From assembly GCA_963662175.1 (NCBI GenBank), contig OY759221.1:27763027-27827026 (forward strand): a stretch of DNA of 64,000 bases. The letters are read 5' to 3'. Below are positions 1 to 12,200 of this stretch, piece after piece (positions within the stretch are counted from its first letter, which is position 1; every line of letters begins with the position of its first letter). Made by a program: the position numbers and the translations under genes. The DNA comes from Aradus depressus (Eukaryota; Arthropoda; Insecta; Hemiptera; Aradidae). Below the pieces are notes generated by a model that saw only the letters and a list, made by a program, of their open reading frames with translations, was not told where the DNA came from and made no database searches.

Positions 1-83
1 AGAGACAGAAAAACCCCGGACACGAAGGATACTTGAAAATTAAAAACCAATTTTTGTATACGTTAGATTGATTTTCTCTACTC

Positions 84-410
84 AAGAAATTCAGTATCTT
101 CTCGAAATACTATGCTATCTTAATAACGCTTCATTTTTCTACATTATTTTTCGATAATAAATAGTAATATGTGATATTAATTATTTAATAAATAAAGATA
201 TCTCCCTTAATAACCTATTTTCAAATTTAGGTGGTACTTAAACAAGAAATTCAGTATATTTTCGAAATACACCTAGTGCTGTCTTGAAAGCACAGTCGCC
301 ATTTTTGTTTTGTCCTTAGTAAATTTCAATATGTAATATTAATTTTTCAATAAATAAAGATATCTTCCTAAATAAGACATTTTTTAAATTTAGGCGGCAT
401 TCAAACAATC
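84..410. repeat. Two diverged tandem copies of a ~160-bp AT-rich unit
   Basis: The phrase AAGAAATTCAGTAT occurs at about 84 and again at about 244. Both copies are followed by similar AT-rich sequence that includes AATAAATAAAGATATCT and AAATTTAGGYGG. Unit length is about 160 bp. No coding potential seen. Confidence 0.55.
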
Positions 411-1353
411 AATTCACAATTTAACAATAACTAAGTTATTATCGGTAGCCACAATAATTGTAAAAACATGCATTATATACGAAAATTTAAGATAATTTTC
501 TTTCTAGCAAGTATGATGGCTAGAGATCTGAACTCTATAAAAAATAGTGAAATAAAATGCAGTAAAAAAAGCTGAAGAATGCAATAATTATTAATAAAAA
601 TTCATAAATACTAGCTAAATTTGATTAAATATCACATCAATTGTATACATTTTTTATTTGTTTGCTTCTCTTGTAAGCTCCATTATAGAGTCCGGACTTT
701 GTGAAATTGAGGAATAAATTACCTTTCGAATGAGCTAAGAAACATTTAGTTCTCAAGAGGCTGTTGCAGCTTGCAAGTAGGAAATGGGAGTATTTTCTAG
801 GAGGTGTAATGGTGGGATTCTGTACTGGGATTCAGCTCAACCCAATAACTTCAAACTGCTCAACTGCAGCAGATATTGTTCGTAAAAGGAAGAGAAATTT
901 ATGTATAAGTCGTTATATACAATAAACAATTACGATCTGAAAGAAGTATAATTTTCCATATTACCAGACATATTTTTTATAATTTTTATGTTTTTCTTTG
1001 TAATTGTTTGATTTAACGTACTCCCTATTCGGGCAGACACGAGCTCTGTACGTACAGACTGCTCTCAAATTGACACCAAAAAAAAAACCGATGGAAATTG
1101 GTTCAGCCGTTTAGGGTGTAGGACCTTCCATGAAAACAAAGAACAAAAATAAGACTGTAGAAACGTTTAAAGAAGTGGACTTTTTGAAATCCTATATTCC
1201 CCTGTCCATGCACGAAAAATCTTTTATCTCCGAGTCTTCAAACTAAGAATGAGAGGGACGAAAAACCCTACATGTGATGTTAAGCAGTGCAGCGGCACGC
1301 CTTTTTTAAACATTGGCAGCGAATAGTTCTGAAAAATACGAATTAAAGAATTA
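411..1353. other. No recognisable feature
   Basis: AT-rich sequence without a convincing reading frame, splice-site pair or recognised repeat. Confidence 0.4.
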
Positions 1354-2055
1354 AGTCCAGGAAGCTGGGTCTTCTTGTCAACGAGGGCAAGACCAAGTAC
1401 ATGAGAACCAGGAGGAAGGAAGTAAAAGACAGGGAACTCATACTTGGTGGTTGCAGGTATGACCGGGTGGATAGCTTCAAATACCTGGGGGCAGTTATCA
1501 CGCAAAGGAATGATGTTAAAGAGGAAATTACAGCGAGAATAACGGCTGGGAATAGACGCTACCGGTCATTGCAGAAGGTGCTTGGATCGAGTACTGCGTC
1601 CCGAGACGCCAAAATAACAATTTATAAAACAGTCCTGAGACCGGTCGTCACATATGCGAGTGAAACCTGGGTCCTGACTAAGAGGGACGAAGTCTTGCTC
1701 AATACGTGGGAGAGGAAGGTATACTCCAGAGGGGGATACGGTCCAATAGGGAGCTGAGAGACCTGTACAAGAGCCCGGACCTGGTGGCCTTCGTGAAGCA
1801 GGGGCGGCTGCGATGGCTGGGGCATTTACAGAGAATGGAGCCGGACAGATTGCCGAGGAGGATACTGGAGGGACAACCGGGAGGACATAGAAGAAGAGGT
1901 AGACCTCGCTTACGTTGGCTGGAGGACGACCTCAGAACGATGGGTGTGAGAAGATGGAGACGGGAGTCCGAGGATAGAAAAGAATGTGCGGAAGATCGTT
2001 GCGAAGGCCCAGGTTCTACAAGGAGCGTAGCGCCAGGGAAAGTAAAGTAAAGAAA
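1354..2055 (+). pseudogene. RTE-like LINE reverse transcriptase, C-terminal fragment (frameshifted)
   Basis: The first frame reads GLLVNEGKTKYM, then FKYLGAVI, then YKTVLRPVVTYASETWVL, which is the thumb/C-terminal part of RTE-type non-LTR reverse transcriptases. Near 1720-1735 the similarity jumps frame and continues as GRLRWLGHLQRM and GRPRLRWLEDD, the usual C-terminal tail of these proteins, so there is one frameshift. The 5' half (endonuclease and RT catalytic core) is missing, as in a 5'-truncated LINE. The sequence ends in a short TAAAGTAAAG-type tail near 2050. It is a dead copy and is clearly more GC-rich than its flanks. Confidence 0.8.
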
Positions 2056-2525
2056 TAATAAATATATGCAGCAGGGGTAGACCAGTGATACTGTTTTCAC
2101 CATGAAATTGTCGCAAACAGTGACTTCCCGGTGGTAATAACGATATTTGTTTTTTAAATAGATGTACAAAGCTACATCATTGAAAAAAAAAAATGTTCAC
2201 ACCGAAAAATATTCTGAGGGGTTAATATAACAAAAAAATGTTGGAGACCCCGATGATCAACTTTTAACGTTTTATGATTTCGCGATCAATCGACAACTGA
2301 CTCGCGATTTACCAACACATGGTTATTTTATTTCATGACCAGCAGCTACTGCACTGAATTTATAATTCCCTAATAATTCGAGTAAATGTGCTGTGGCGCA
2401 GGCTAGAGGCTGTCACCTAATCTACGATATTACCTATTCTAGTTGAACATAATTGGGTTGCGCAGAATCAAAATATAAAAGACGAAGTTTTTTCGTCAAA
2501 AGGGGTTTCATTTTTAAGAGATTTT
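2056..2525 (-). other. Probable 3' UTR of the minus-strand BESS-like exon, with poly(A) signal
   Basis: Downstream (minus strand) of the stop codon at 2526. A minus-strand AATAAA lies at 2327-2332, about 195 nt past the stop. The rest of the stretch up to the LINE fragment shows nothing else. Confidence 0.35.
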
Positions 2526-5500
2526 TCATTTTTCCTGACTTCCTGAATCTTCCTGCGGTCGACGAGTTTTTTCCTCTTCCTCTTCAGCAAGTCCATAGAC
2601 TTTATTCATTGCTGAAATACATTCAGTCATTATCATTCGTTGGAATTTCTTTTGAGTCAAACTTCGTGTCATATGAGCTACAAATCTTCCAAAAATTGTA
2701 AATTCATCTTCATTTACTTCAATCTTTGAAATTAGTGCAGTTAATTTTTGCAGGAAAACTTTTTCAATATCTTCATTGTACTCCAATCGTTTTCTTTTCA
2801 ATAATGATCTTGTTGTAGAATCTGCCTGGGATGCTGGTCCTTGTCCAGGAATCGTCTGAGGCTCTCCAGGACCAGCAGTTTGAAGTGGTCGGGGAGATGA
2901 CATAGAAGATGTGGAAGGTTTGGCAGGAAGAGTGCCGGCCACTGGAGGTAAAGGACGAATCATTGGTTTCACAAAGGATTCTTGAGACATTGAGGAGCTA
3001 CCAGGCCGAGGTTCCATCATTTGTCTTTTCCCTTTATTTATTGCAAGTTTTGAAAGTGGTGACAAATCAGCCTAAAACACACAAACAAATAAAATAAATT
3101 AGTTGAAATAATAAAGTTAAAACAATAATCACAGACTGATCTTATATCAACATAAACATTATTTAAAGCAATATTTGTGGAACGGAGTGAACAATTATAT
3201 ATAAACTGTCTAAAATTATAAATAATAGATTATTTATTAAACATAATTGTTTATATCCGAGAGAATGATTGGGGAAGTTGAATAAAATAATGATCAGAAA
3301 CAGGAGCGGAGCGAACAACCTATGGAACTATTGCTAAAACGCTGAGAAGGCTTTACGTCCTAGGATATTACGAAATTTGACTGGTTTTTCATTCACTGAT
3401 GATAGAAAGATATTTATTTTTACAAAATTGAAATGTCTCTAATTTTTCCCGGTTGCTGAGCACCCCTCACAGAAAATCCTTTCGGCCATACCACCGCACC
3501 TGAACCGTATATCCGAGTGACTTCAGAAATGGTTGAATTAGTTTAGTTGATCCGCGTTTTCATTGAACAGCAAGAACACCAGTTACCAGACCGAGACAAT
3601 CACACCAAAATCTTCTTTAGGACTATGCAACCAATTCATATGTATTTAAATATTTTCCCCTCAGCTTAAAATGTTCATTTACCAATCAGTTACAAACTAT
3701 CAGACTTTCTGAATCAATTTTAAACATTTTTATTTCACATATTTCGGTCAAATTACACATTTTATTCATAAATACATATTTCACCCACCATCCTAATTTT
3801 TTTTCTTTATCCAACCAAAACAAGATCTCAGTTTCCAGTTGAAGATTTATTAGTTAAATAGTTATTGTGACTCATGCCCTGGCTTTAACTACGAGGTCGC
3901 CCAGTACCAGAGCGCTCTTTCGGGGAGAAAATTGTTACATATTTACATTACTTTTATAAGTGCGAGCGGCGCTATACAAACAGTAAAATGATTTTAAAAA
4001 AAGACTCTGATGATAAGATGACTCTTATTCTCACTATATTTTTATACTTCTCTCCCCCACTCCTACCCCTCAAATTCGAATGACATAGGCTATGTTAGTT
4101 AGATGTTGTGACTCATGTCCGGGCTTTAACGAAGAGGTCGTATCCACTACCAGAGCGCTCTTTCTTCACTCTGGTGGACGTGAGTCCGACTCAACCATGA
4201 GAGTCTTAAATTTCGCCGATCCAGGTTTATTTATCAAGGATAGGGATCTTTAACGAGAATCTGACATCATACAGGCTCGGGACCATCTCTTAACGTCTCA
4301 TTCGAAGGACGGCATGCTCAAGGCTGGTAGATTTATTAATAGCAACTGTAAAAACAATATTTTTAAAAGCTCCGAGTCGAATAAAAATGTCCAAAGTTAA
4401 TAATCCATATCCATTTTTGCCGCCTCCCCTTCTCTATACAATAGCTACAAGATGCACTTGATTAGAGGCACTCAGTATTATGATGTTGATTCTGCTAAGG
4501 CAAATAAAATGCTGCAATTTTGATGGTTAAAAAATACCTCAAAGCATTAGTGTATATTACCAAGTACACGATTTTTTTTGGCACAATACTATAAAAAAAA
4601 ATCCGTTGAAACATCTATTTCAGATTTTCGCAGGAATACTACAGGTATAAAAAAGTAAAAATTCAAACTTAGAACTCGACTCAAACAACCCTTGAATTTC
4701 TGAATGATTGGGTTTGCGACAGAAGACATGCTCATTCAAAGGTAAAGCTTGCAAGCTTCTATGAATGTATTCATCTCCTATAAAACCTTCCAATTTGGTT
4801 AAAAATCTAAAAAAAATAAATCTGGGATTTCCGAATCCACTTATAAAATTTTGTGCCAATACATTCTGTCTATCAGGGGTTAGATATAGAAATAGTTAGC
4901 AGATATCTAAATTTAGTTTTCACGTCACCGAGTTAACTCAAACTACACGGATTTTTGAATATTTTTTCAAAGTGATATTAGAGCTTTAGAGAAAAAACTA
5001 CACATATTTTTCACCAAGAAAAAAATTACGGATAAACATTTTCCTAGGGATTTTAACTCGAAATATGTTCACAATTCCGACAAAAAAGACTAGCTCTATT
5101 GGGTTCAACATATAATGTCTGTTATTTTATGAGGTTCAATAAAAACAATACAATTTCGAAACAATATTACTTTATTCATCAGATAAATAATAAATTAATT
5201 AGATAAATAATCACATTAAAATGAACACCGACTCAGTAGCGTACACTCCATCATCTTGCATAATTGGAATTTGAACTTTCCCTGGATCCATTTTATTAGA
5301 TGGATAGGATTATTTACGATTTTTATTTTCAATACGAATAAAATTATCTAAAAAAAAAAAATTGTTCATATTATTTAATTTAAAAGTGGGAACTTTTATT
5401 TATAAAATCAAATCAAATGAAATGTTACCATGACGTAAAAAGGTGGTCACGAGCCTGTGAGATGAACAATTCGATAAAGACCCCACCCTAACTAAACCTG

Positions 5501-6608
5501 GATATGCAACATTTAGAACTTTCGAAGTAAAGCAGAGCTCATGTCAACCAAAGCGACAAAAAGTTCTCTGGTAGTAGGCCAACTTGAAGCCCAGGCGTAT
5601 CACAAAAAAATATATACCTTTTACGACATAAGATATTCGTTATAGAAGAAAAAAAATGTTTAATTATTTTAAACACAGAAAAAGGGTATGTCTATTTATG
5701 TTTTAGACGATCCTAAAAGAATAGTATAATTATAATTATGAATATATTTGTTTTTCGTATTTTTTTCTCTTGATTTGTCGCACTATTTATGATACTATAG
5801 TTTTTTTTTCATTATTTCGGGCATTATTGGTTTTATGACAGTTTGAAGTCACTTTTTTTTCTTTTTTTCTAAAAATGTTTTGTTCTCAATGAAGGTGGTT
5901 AAATACAAAAACTTGTTTGGGATTTAAGTCTCCCAATAAATATATTTTTTTCATTTCAGTTAACGCTTCGCCCAATTCAGGCATTTAACTATAAAACAAA
6001 CCTATTTTAAGATTTCTTATTTTAAAGAAAAAAAGTTTAAATTTGAAAACGTCATAAAAATAAAACCAGTAATAATTTTAAATCATCAGTAGTGCGACAA
6101 ATCAAAAATATACAATACAAATTAAAAACAAAATTTTAATTTCAAAAAAGCGATTCATTTGGTGTGTAATAGCCCAAAAAGAAGGAACTAACAAAATATT
6201 CCAAATGATGAATTTGGATGGGCAATATACACGTATTTAAGTCGTATCCGTTTCTTTATAGTGATTTTCAGGGTTAAAATTACACTCTCCACACTTCCTC
6301 AAGGGAAGATATTTTTAGCTTTGAAAGTTTTCTAATGGATGAAGTTAAAATTCTAATTGAAATTAGAAATAATTAGCCATTAAAATTTTGGAATAAATAA
6401 TAAATTTCAGAAAGAGCTGTAGCAGACAGCAGCGAGCTATGGGACACATCAATTGCAAATAATAAAAAGTTCAATAGTTAAAAAATAATAAATTCTTACA
6501 TTTCGTAGATATTTATTACCTGGTGTAATTCTCTTTCTTGGTCCAGAAGACGTCGGGTCCGCAATGCAATATTTTTAACCTCATTTCTTCAGTCATATTC
6601 ATTCTTAC
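2526..6608 (-). CDS. BESS-like domain protein, two 3'-terminal coding exons (3071-2526 and 6608-6520)
   Basis: Function unknown; BESS-type domains are protein-interaction modules of insect chromatin and transcription factors. The last exon (3071-2526, 181 codons plus stop) starts after TTTTAG with A-D-L-S-P. It has a Ser/Pro/Gly-rich linker, a basic patch LLKRKR, then NEDEFTIFGRFVAHMTRSL, which resembles a BESS motif, and an acidic C-terminus. The upstream exon (6608-6520, 89 nt, TTTGTAG acceptor, CAG/GTAATA donor) starts open with VRMNMTEEMRLK. Only the other frame, KNIALRTRRLLDQERELHQ, joins the last exon in phase. A single missing base in the run of five A (plus-strand T at 6572-6576) would reconcile them. 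The phase at 6608 also matches the end of the Polycomb-like exon at 9246, so this may be the C-terminus of that gene. Alternatively the ATG at 6602 starts a separate gene with 5' UTR exons near 7740-7990. Confidence 0.6.
3072..3860. other. Intron sequence, no recognisable feature
   Basis: AT-rich intron between the two BESS-like exons. No open frame or recognised repeat until the SINE fragment at 3861. Confidence 0.35.
3861..3921 (-). repeat. SINE-1 fragment (tail part)
   Basis: Matches the tail half of the tRNA-derived SINE described at 52797-53142 (GACTCATGCCC, AGAGCGCTCTTTC). Confidence 0.7.
4095..4323 (-). repeat. SINE-1 copy, head missing
   Basis: Diverged copy from the tail (GTTAGTTAG then GACTCATGTCCGGGC) through ACAGGCTCGGGACCAT to GGACGGCATGCTCAAGG. 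The tRNA-like head is absent. Confidence 0.8.
4324..5439. other. Intron sequence, no recognisable feature
   Basis: AT-rich. The longest open frame (minus strand, 4859-4620) shows no known motif and is not supported. Confidence 0.35.
5440..5606 (+). repeat. SINE-1 fragment, strongly diverged
   Basis: Recognisable phrases are GAGCCTGTGAG, AAAGACCCC, GAGCTCATGTC, CTCTGGTAGTAGGC and AAGCCC, in family order. Confidence 0.6.
5607..6519. other. Intron sequence, no recognisable feature
   Basis: AT-rich. A dispersed phrase RTGCGACAAATCAAR appears twice (near 5772 on one strand and 6092 on the other), which suggests a decayed inverted repeat, but I cannot delimit an element. Confidence 0.3.
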
Positions 6609-7049
6609 CTACAAAAATGTTCAAGTTTATTTGCGAGGAAATAATTTCCTCTACTATTAGTTTTTTTTCTTTCCAATTGTAGTAATTTCAAGGAAACTGA
6701 ACATTGTAAAAATGACAATTTGATAAAATTTTGTATTTAGAAAAAAAAGTTAACTTTTCATGAGGTCGAAACCAAAACCAGGTCAACCATAGAGCACTCA
6801 ATATGGTGGCAGTCCCTATCCTATCCCTACAACGCATTCACTATTTCCCATTTATCATTGAGATAATAATCGACATACAATAAAAAAAATTAAATAACAT
6901 TTAAAAATTAAAAATATTACAGATAACTGTGATTAGGTTCCGTAGGAACGGTGCGAAAAGGAGGTGTCACGAAACGTGCGCGCTCCAAAAAGGGTGACAA
7001 GAAGTCTCTGATATTGTTGGGTCAGTACTGTAAGTCTTGAACAAGCGAG

Positions 7050-7480
7050 TGCAATACAAGTTTGGGTGCTCGTAATGGCTGGGATGCTCGCTGTTGCCCG
7101 GCACAATACTAGTTCGGATGCTCAATGTTGCCCGGCACAATACTAGCTCGGATGCTCGATGTTGCAAGGGCACAATACTAGCTGGGATGCTCGATGTTGC
7201 CCGGCACAATACTAGCTGGGATGCTCGATGTTGCAAGGGCACAATACTAGCTGGGATGCTCGATGTTGCCGAGCACAATACTAGCTCGGATGCTCGATGT
7301 TGCTGGGCACAATACTAGCTCGGATGCTCGATGTTGCTGGGCAAAATACTAGCTGGGATGCCTGCTGTTGCCCGGCACAGTACTAGCTCGGATGCTCGAT
7401 GTTGTCTGGCACAATATTAGCCCGGATGCTCGATGTTGCCGGGCACAGTACTAGCTGTGATGCCTGCTGTTGCCCGGCAT
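7050..7480. repeat. Minisatellite, 34-35 bp unit, about 12 copies
   Basis: Tandem units built from GCACAATACTAGCT, then SGGATGCTCGATGTTGC. Some units carry an extra A (GCAAGGGCAC instead of GCCCGGCAC), giving 35 bp. The first (7050-7080) and last units are diverged. It is followed by a (TA)n/T tract at 7492-7520. Units interleave two sub-types rather than decaying from one side. The open frames that cross it on both strands follow from the period and are not genes. Confidence 0.93.
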
Positions 7481-7740
7481 TTATGTCCCTATAAATATAT
7501 ATATATATATATTTTTTTTTTGTCGCCACTTCTTCATAATTTCGTATTCGTTCCACAGAATCTTAAAAATCAAAATACAAGAAAATGGCTTCTGACATTT
7601 TGCCATACTGTAGTCGATATGCACGTATTTAAAAAACAAAAACAAAAAAAAAACGTGTATCATCAGCGTTACAACATCCATGTTTCAAACCATATGTAAA
7701 ATAATAATAAATATTATATATGTCTTCTATTTACTTACCT

Positions 7741-7990
7741 TGTAAACTTCTGTGCTGTATTTTGATAATAGTTACGACGATTCGACACCTCTTACAAAGG
7801 TGGACTTCTTTCGTGCAATATTGTTTACATTAAAAATCATATTAAAATAATATATTTACAACAGAGAAAGAACATTCTACTAACCTGTATCATTTACAGA
7901 GTGTAGACTGGAGTTTTCAAATATCGACCAAGTGAATCCTTCATTCGTTATCTAACATTTACACTGACGACACTACACTAGCTCTTAACA
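7741..7990 (-). promoter_or_regulatory. Possible 5' UTR exons / promoter for the downstream BESS-like gene
   Basis: The minus strand has two donor-like sites: CAAG/GTAAGTAAA at 7740 and ACAG/GTTAGT near 7885. The sequence upstream of each has no long open frame, as expected of non-coding 5' exons. If real, this supports a separate gene starting at the ATG at 6602. No TATA box or initiator could be assigned. Confidence 0.3.
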
Positions 7991-8032
7991 CAATTAATTT
8001 TAGACGTTCACCTTCGACTGGGCACATTTTAT

Positions 8033-8750
8033 TAGAGGTGTAAAACTATCGATGGCAATATCGAGACTATCGATCGTTTTTGAAACCATCGATAATACTA
8101 TCGAAATATTTTTTTAAGCAGAAGTGACATGTCTCTATATGCACACATGTACCATGTAAGTAATTTAAGCAAGACAAATAAACAAGATGTCGTACAATGT
8201 AAGTACCTATATTTCTTTTACGAATTCGACTACGCTCAATGGTTGAAAATCAATGGCTTGTATAAAAACAATGCGATTTAAGAGAATCCTGTTTCTTTCG
8301 TATGTTTTTGTTGAGCTCAGGTAAAAACGAATTCCACTTCCACTACCTCTATTCTCTTCTGTATCAGTAGGTGTGCACAAGACTTTTCCGTTGTAATCGC
8401 TGTGATGTTTTCTCAACAAGTGATACTTCAAATAGGAAGTGTTCCCAGAAGTTCTGTATTCGGCACTGCACAAACGACATTTAGCCAGTTTTTTTTGGAC
8501 TCACATCCTTATCGAAGTAACTACACACATCGGACTTCCGTTTAAGATTCATTTTTCAGTTCAAAACAACAAAGCACGCTACAAGAATAGTAAATGTTCA
8601 GTTCAAAGAAACATTCTTCAAGAACAGTAAATGTAACCTTCCTTCGATTCAGAGGATACCAGAAATACTATGTCCTTAAACTATCGATAGTATTGATAGT
8701 TTAACACCGATAGTATCGAAACTATCGGTAAAGTCAACTATCCATCCCTA
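8033..8750 (-). mobile_element. hAT transposon remnant (718 bp) with 8-bp target duplication
   Basis: CATTTTAT occurs immediately outside both ends (8025-8032 and 8751-8758), a perfect 8-bp duplication as made by hAT transposases. The termini are TAGAGGTGTAAAAC and, inverted, TAGGGATGGATAG, a loose match. The subterminal regions (8044-8110 and 8680-8735) are packed with TATCGATA-like repeats in both orientations, typical of transposase-binding sites. The interior encodes a BED zinc finger on the minus strand and no catalytic domain, so the copy is internally deleted and non-autonomous. Confidence 0.9.
8207..8495 (-). pseudogene. hAT transposase N-terminal fragment with BED zinc finger
   Basis: Reading minus: LAKCRLCSAEYRTSGN, then TSYLKYHLLRKHH. 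The CxxC pair and the H-x(4)-H pair are the zinc ligands of a BED finger, the DNA-binding domain at the N-terminus of hAT transposases. Just upstream, an A-run at about 8486-8493 separates this frame from FDKDVSPKK in another frame, the expected lead-in, so the fragment is frameshifted there. The frame ends at 8207 without the DDE/RNase-H-like catalytic core. Confidence 0.8.
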
Positions 8751-8875
8751 CATTTTATACTCACGACTTCTTTACGAATCCCAGGGTTTTTTTTCGCTTT
8801 GTGCAGAAAAATGTCCACTATTTTTTAAAAATTGAAACTAAACGGAGTAAAATAAAACATTTATATGTTGTTGTT

Positions 8876-9042
8876 TTTTTACCTGGAAGGTAAAACACCG
8901 TCAGCACGTTGTTCTTCGGGTGGTATGTTAAACAATGGGATGTCAGGTACTCAGACACGTTTGTAGGTAAGTGAACCGAGGAAAGAGCGCTCTGGTAGTA
9001 GGCGACATAATCTCATAGTTAAAGCACGGTCATGAGTCACAA
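8876..9042 (+). repeat. SINE-1 fragment, head missing
   Basis: Contains GATGTCAGGTACTC, AAGAGCGCTCTGGTAGTAGG and CATGAGTCAC in family order. Confidence 0.75.
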
Positions 9043-9245
9043 AAACGAACTATTAAAATATAGCGTCCTCTTTGCAAGGATTCGCCATCTAGAATTGATT
9101 ATTTTTATGGAACAAAATTAGTGACTAATGTAACTCGAGGCGACACCACTTTCATGAAACAGCTTTAGGAGAGACGGTCAGGGAAGTAACTTCTACACCA
9201 TAACGTCTACAGAAGAGGAAGGATTAAAAGAAGGCCAAGACTGAC

Positions 9246-12200
9246 CTTATTGAGGTGGTGGTGTGCTGGCTTGGCCTGATGATCCGGGGGACTGATCCCT
9301 GGAGCTGCCTGCTGTCTCTTCTCCACTGTCTGATGCTGCTGTGGCTGGGAGGCTGGCTGGCCAACTGTGGCGGCTGCCCCGGGAGGAGAGCTGACTGCCC
9401 CCGGAGGCGGGGTCCGTGCCACAGCCCGAGATGGAGACTTGATGCTTCGGCTCACCGGGGTCGAAGGAGGGCTCAGTGCGTGCCCACCTCCACCCTCACG
9501 GCGGGGGCTTTTAGATGGTGGAGTCTGGTTCACCTTCGGCGGTGAACTCTAAAAATAGAACATTTCACATTAGTGAATATTAATCTATAAATATACGCTA
9601 AATTGAATTAGTATAATAATACATTCTTAAAATTCTTTCATTTCAGTAACTTCAAACTAAAAATTATTACATTTATATATTATACGTTAAAACGAAGCTT
9701 ACGTCAATAAAATTAATTCACTTAATAAACTTAATTTTACTAAAACAGTCAACTCTCGATAAGTCGAATCCGTAGTTAAGTCGAACAAATTCTCTGGTCC
9801 CATGTCATGTAACGTAAATATTAACTCAATAAGTCGAATGGTGGCCAAATACCAGGAACAATGCGTAAATAAGTCGAACTGAGAAAAATGGGCCTGTGAG
9901 GGGACTTTCACCGCTGAGTCGAACTCTTGAGCGTCAGCACCTCTCCGAGTCGAACTCTTGAGCGTCAGCACCTCTCCGAGTCGAACTCATGAGCGTCAGC
10001 ACCTCTCCGAGTCGAACTCTTGAGCGTCAGCACCTCTCCGAGTCGAACTACGATGAATGTTTGTTTACTTTTTTAATGTATGACTTTGGAGGAATCGATA
10101 TTGGTGATTGGGAACTTGTCTCATCTGCTGTTTCTGCAAACATAGACTTCATCGCATTCTTGGAGGTTGACAGTGACTTCGTATATGTGAACCGCCTTCT
10201 AAAGAGAGAATATTGGCGGAAGGGCAGCTGTAATTAGAACCCATTGACGAAATGACGATGAAGATGAGGCAGAAGTGACCGAAAAATAACCGTCTACAAC
10301 TACAGAGAAGCCACAAATGCATTTAACATTGTTTGGACCTTTTTGAAACTTGTGACAACGTCGATCAACAGCTTTTTACCAACCTAAATAAAGTGTCCAA
10401 GATGTTTCTAACTATAGAAAAAAAAAATATTTCAAAACAAATTGAAGACTCATTCAAAGACACTGAATAATGATTTACATTTGTATGCATTAATGTACAT
10501 CTATACATATTCTTAATACACTTTTTTTTTTTTTTTTACTTTACAGTACGTATATTACATATTACTCTTCCTTTTTTTAGTTTGATAAGTCGGACATCAA
10601 ATTTCGCAATAAAAGTCGAAAAAAAGCAACTATTTTCCAAATCTTCACCTGAATCATAACGCCATATTAAAAAACCCAAATAATCTGACGTTATAAGAAA
10701 TTTAATCCCCTCGTTTTCTAATTCTAATTTCTTCAAGTGCTCCTCTGTTAGTATTCAACTTCCTCCAGGCCAAATTGCATCTCCCATTTTCTTCTATGAT
10801 CAACGCACCAAACGAAAATCATTCTCAAGAAGATAAGATCCACAGGCTGGAAAACTGAGAATACAATACAGTTTTGGCTTAAGACCTTGAAATTAATCAT
10901 TCTACAATCTCGAACAATTGGGAATAACGTGAGAAATGGAAGCAAATTTTGAGAATTTTGAGGCAAAATCGCATATCGGAAAAAAACAAAAAAAAAAAAA
11001 AAGCTGCCCGCACAAAGAAACGTGTGATGACCGGATTAGACTCATTAGGATTCAAATCCGCGAGTTTTTTTAGCGTATTATGTGAATTAAATCAGAGGAA
11101 GAATTTATAAGAAATACTCATTCATATTCCATTCCTTGAACATACGATACATTTTTTGTATATTTTTTTACACCACAGGTTGACTAAACTGTCAGTTATT
11201 TTACGAAACTGATTTTTTGAGCACCAGCTAAAACAATAGCCCCCCAAAAAATGGTTTACCCATATATTGAGTTGTCATAATTTTTGAAAGAAAATTGCTA
11301 ATGTCATAATATTTCCATTATTGGAATACCGACTAAACCTTGGTGGGCTTTTCAGAAATAGAATTATGGCGTTATTTCTCATAAAACTATACATTATTTA
11401 CTATTCATTCCACTAAAATGACAAAAATGTTTTTTTGAGTATTGTCGATTTTCTAGAGGAGCATAGTTCTATGGTTACCTGGTGCTGATGTGGTGAGGTA
11501 GGTGGTGACGCCATCTTGGCCAGTTTAGGAGGGTGAGGATGTGTGGTGGTAGGACTGGTCGTGATGGTCACCCCTATCTTCCCACTCTCCTTGCTCAGTA
11601 CCTCTGCCTTCCTCTTTGTGCCCATCACCAGTGGTGCCACCTCACCTGAGGGACTCCTTCCCCTCTCAGCCTCCTCTTCAGCCCCACTTTCTTCACCCTC
11701 ACCCTCCCATCCTGACACCGTTTCACCAGCCTGCTCTTCGCCTTTCACACCTCCTCGACTATTCTCCTCCTCTTCGGGCTCCTTCTTGTCCTCTTTGTCA
11801 CCTCCCCCTCCTGTCTTCGCTTCATCTTCCTCTGGTGTCTTTACAACATCTGTTATAGAGAAGAAAATAGTTACTATTTTTTACTTCAATAAATACAAAC
11901 AAGAATTTGTCTCATCCCACAAAAATTTATATACAGGTTGGTTGGTTATTGTGACTCATGCCCGGGCTTTAACTTCGAGGTCATATCGCCTACTACTAGA
12001 GAGCTCTTCGTCTCTCTGGTGGACATGAACCCGTCTGGGTCACGAAATTTTGCTAACCCTAAATTTTTATACATTTACAGTAAGAGTTTTGAACGAGTAA
12101 CTGACAACATACAGGCTCGGGAACATCGTTTAACAACCCATCCGAACTGCGAGTTCCACATTTTTTCTCCTCCCAGTAAAAAAAACTAAGAACCTCGGCC

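Noticed and set aside
6967..7318. Open frames on both strands across the minisatellite
   Set aside because: Result of the repeat period, no protein features.
7050..7480. CRISPR-like array
   Set aside because: Contiguous 34-35 bp units without unique spacers in a eukaryotic context; a minisatellite.
9300..9500. CpG-island promoter
   Set aside because: High GC is explained by the coding content of Polycomb exon 7.
9255..9552. Two plus-strand frames
   Set aside because: Antisense of Polycomb exon 7, kept open by its Pro/Gly codon bias.
9916..10049. CRISPR-like array
   Set aside because: 31-bp units abut directly with no spacers.
11543..12028. Plus-strand Pro/Ser-rich frame
   Set aside because: Antisense shadow of the acidic Polycomb exon 6.
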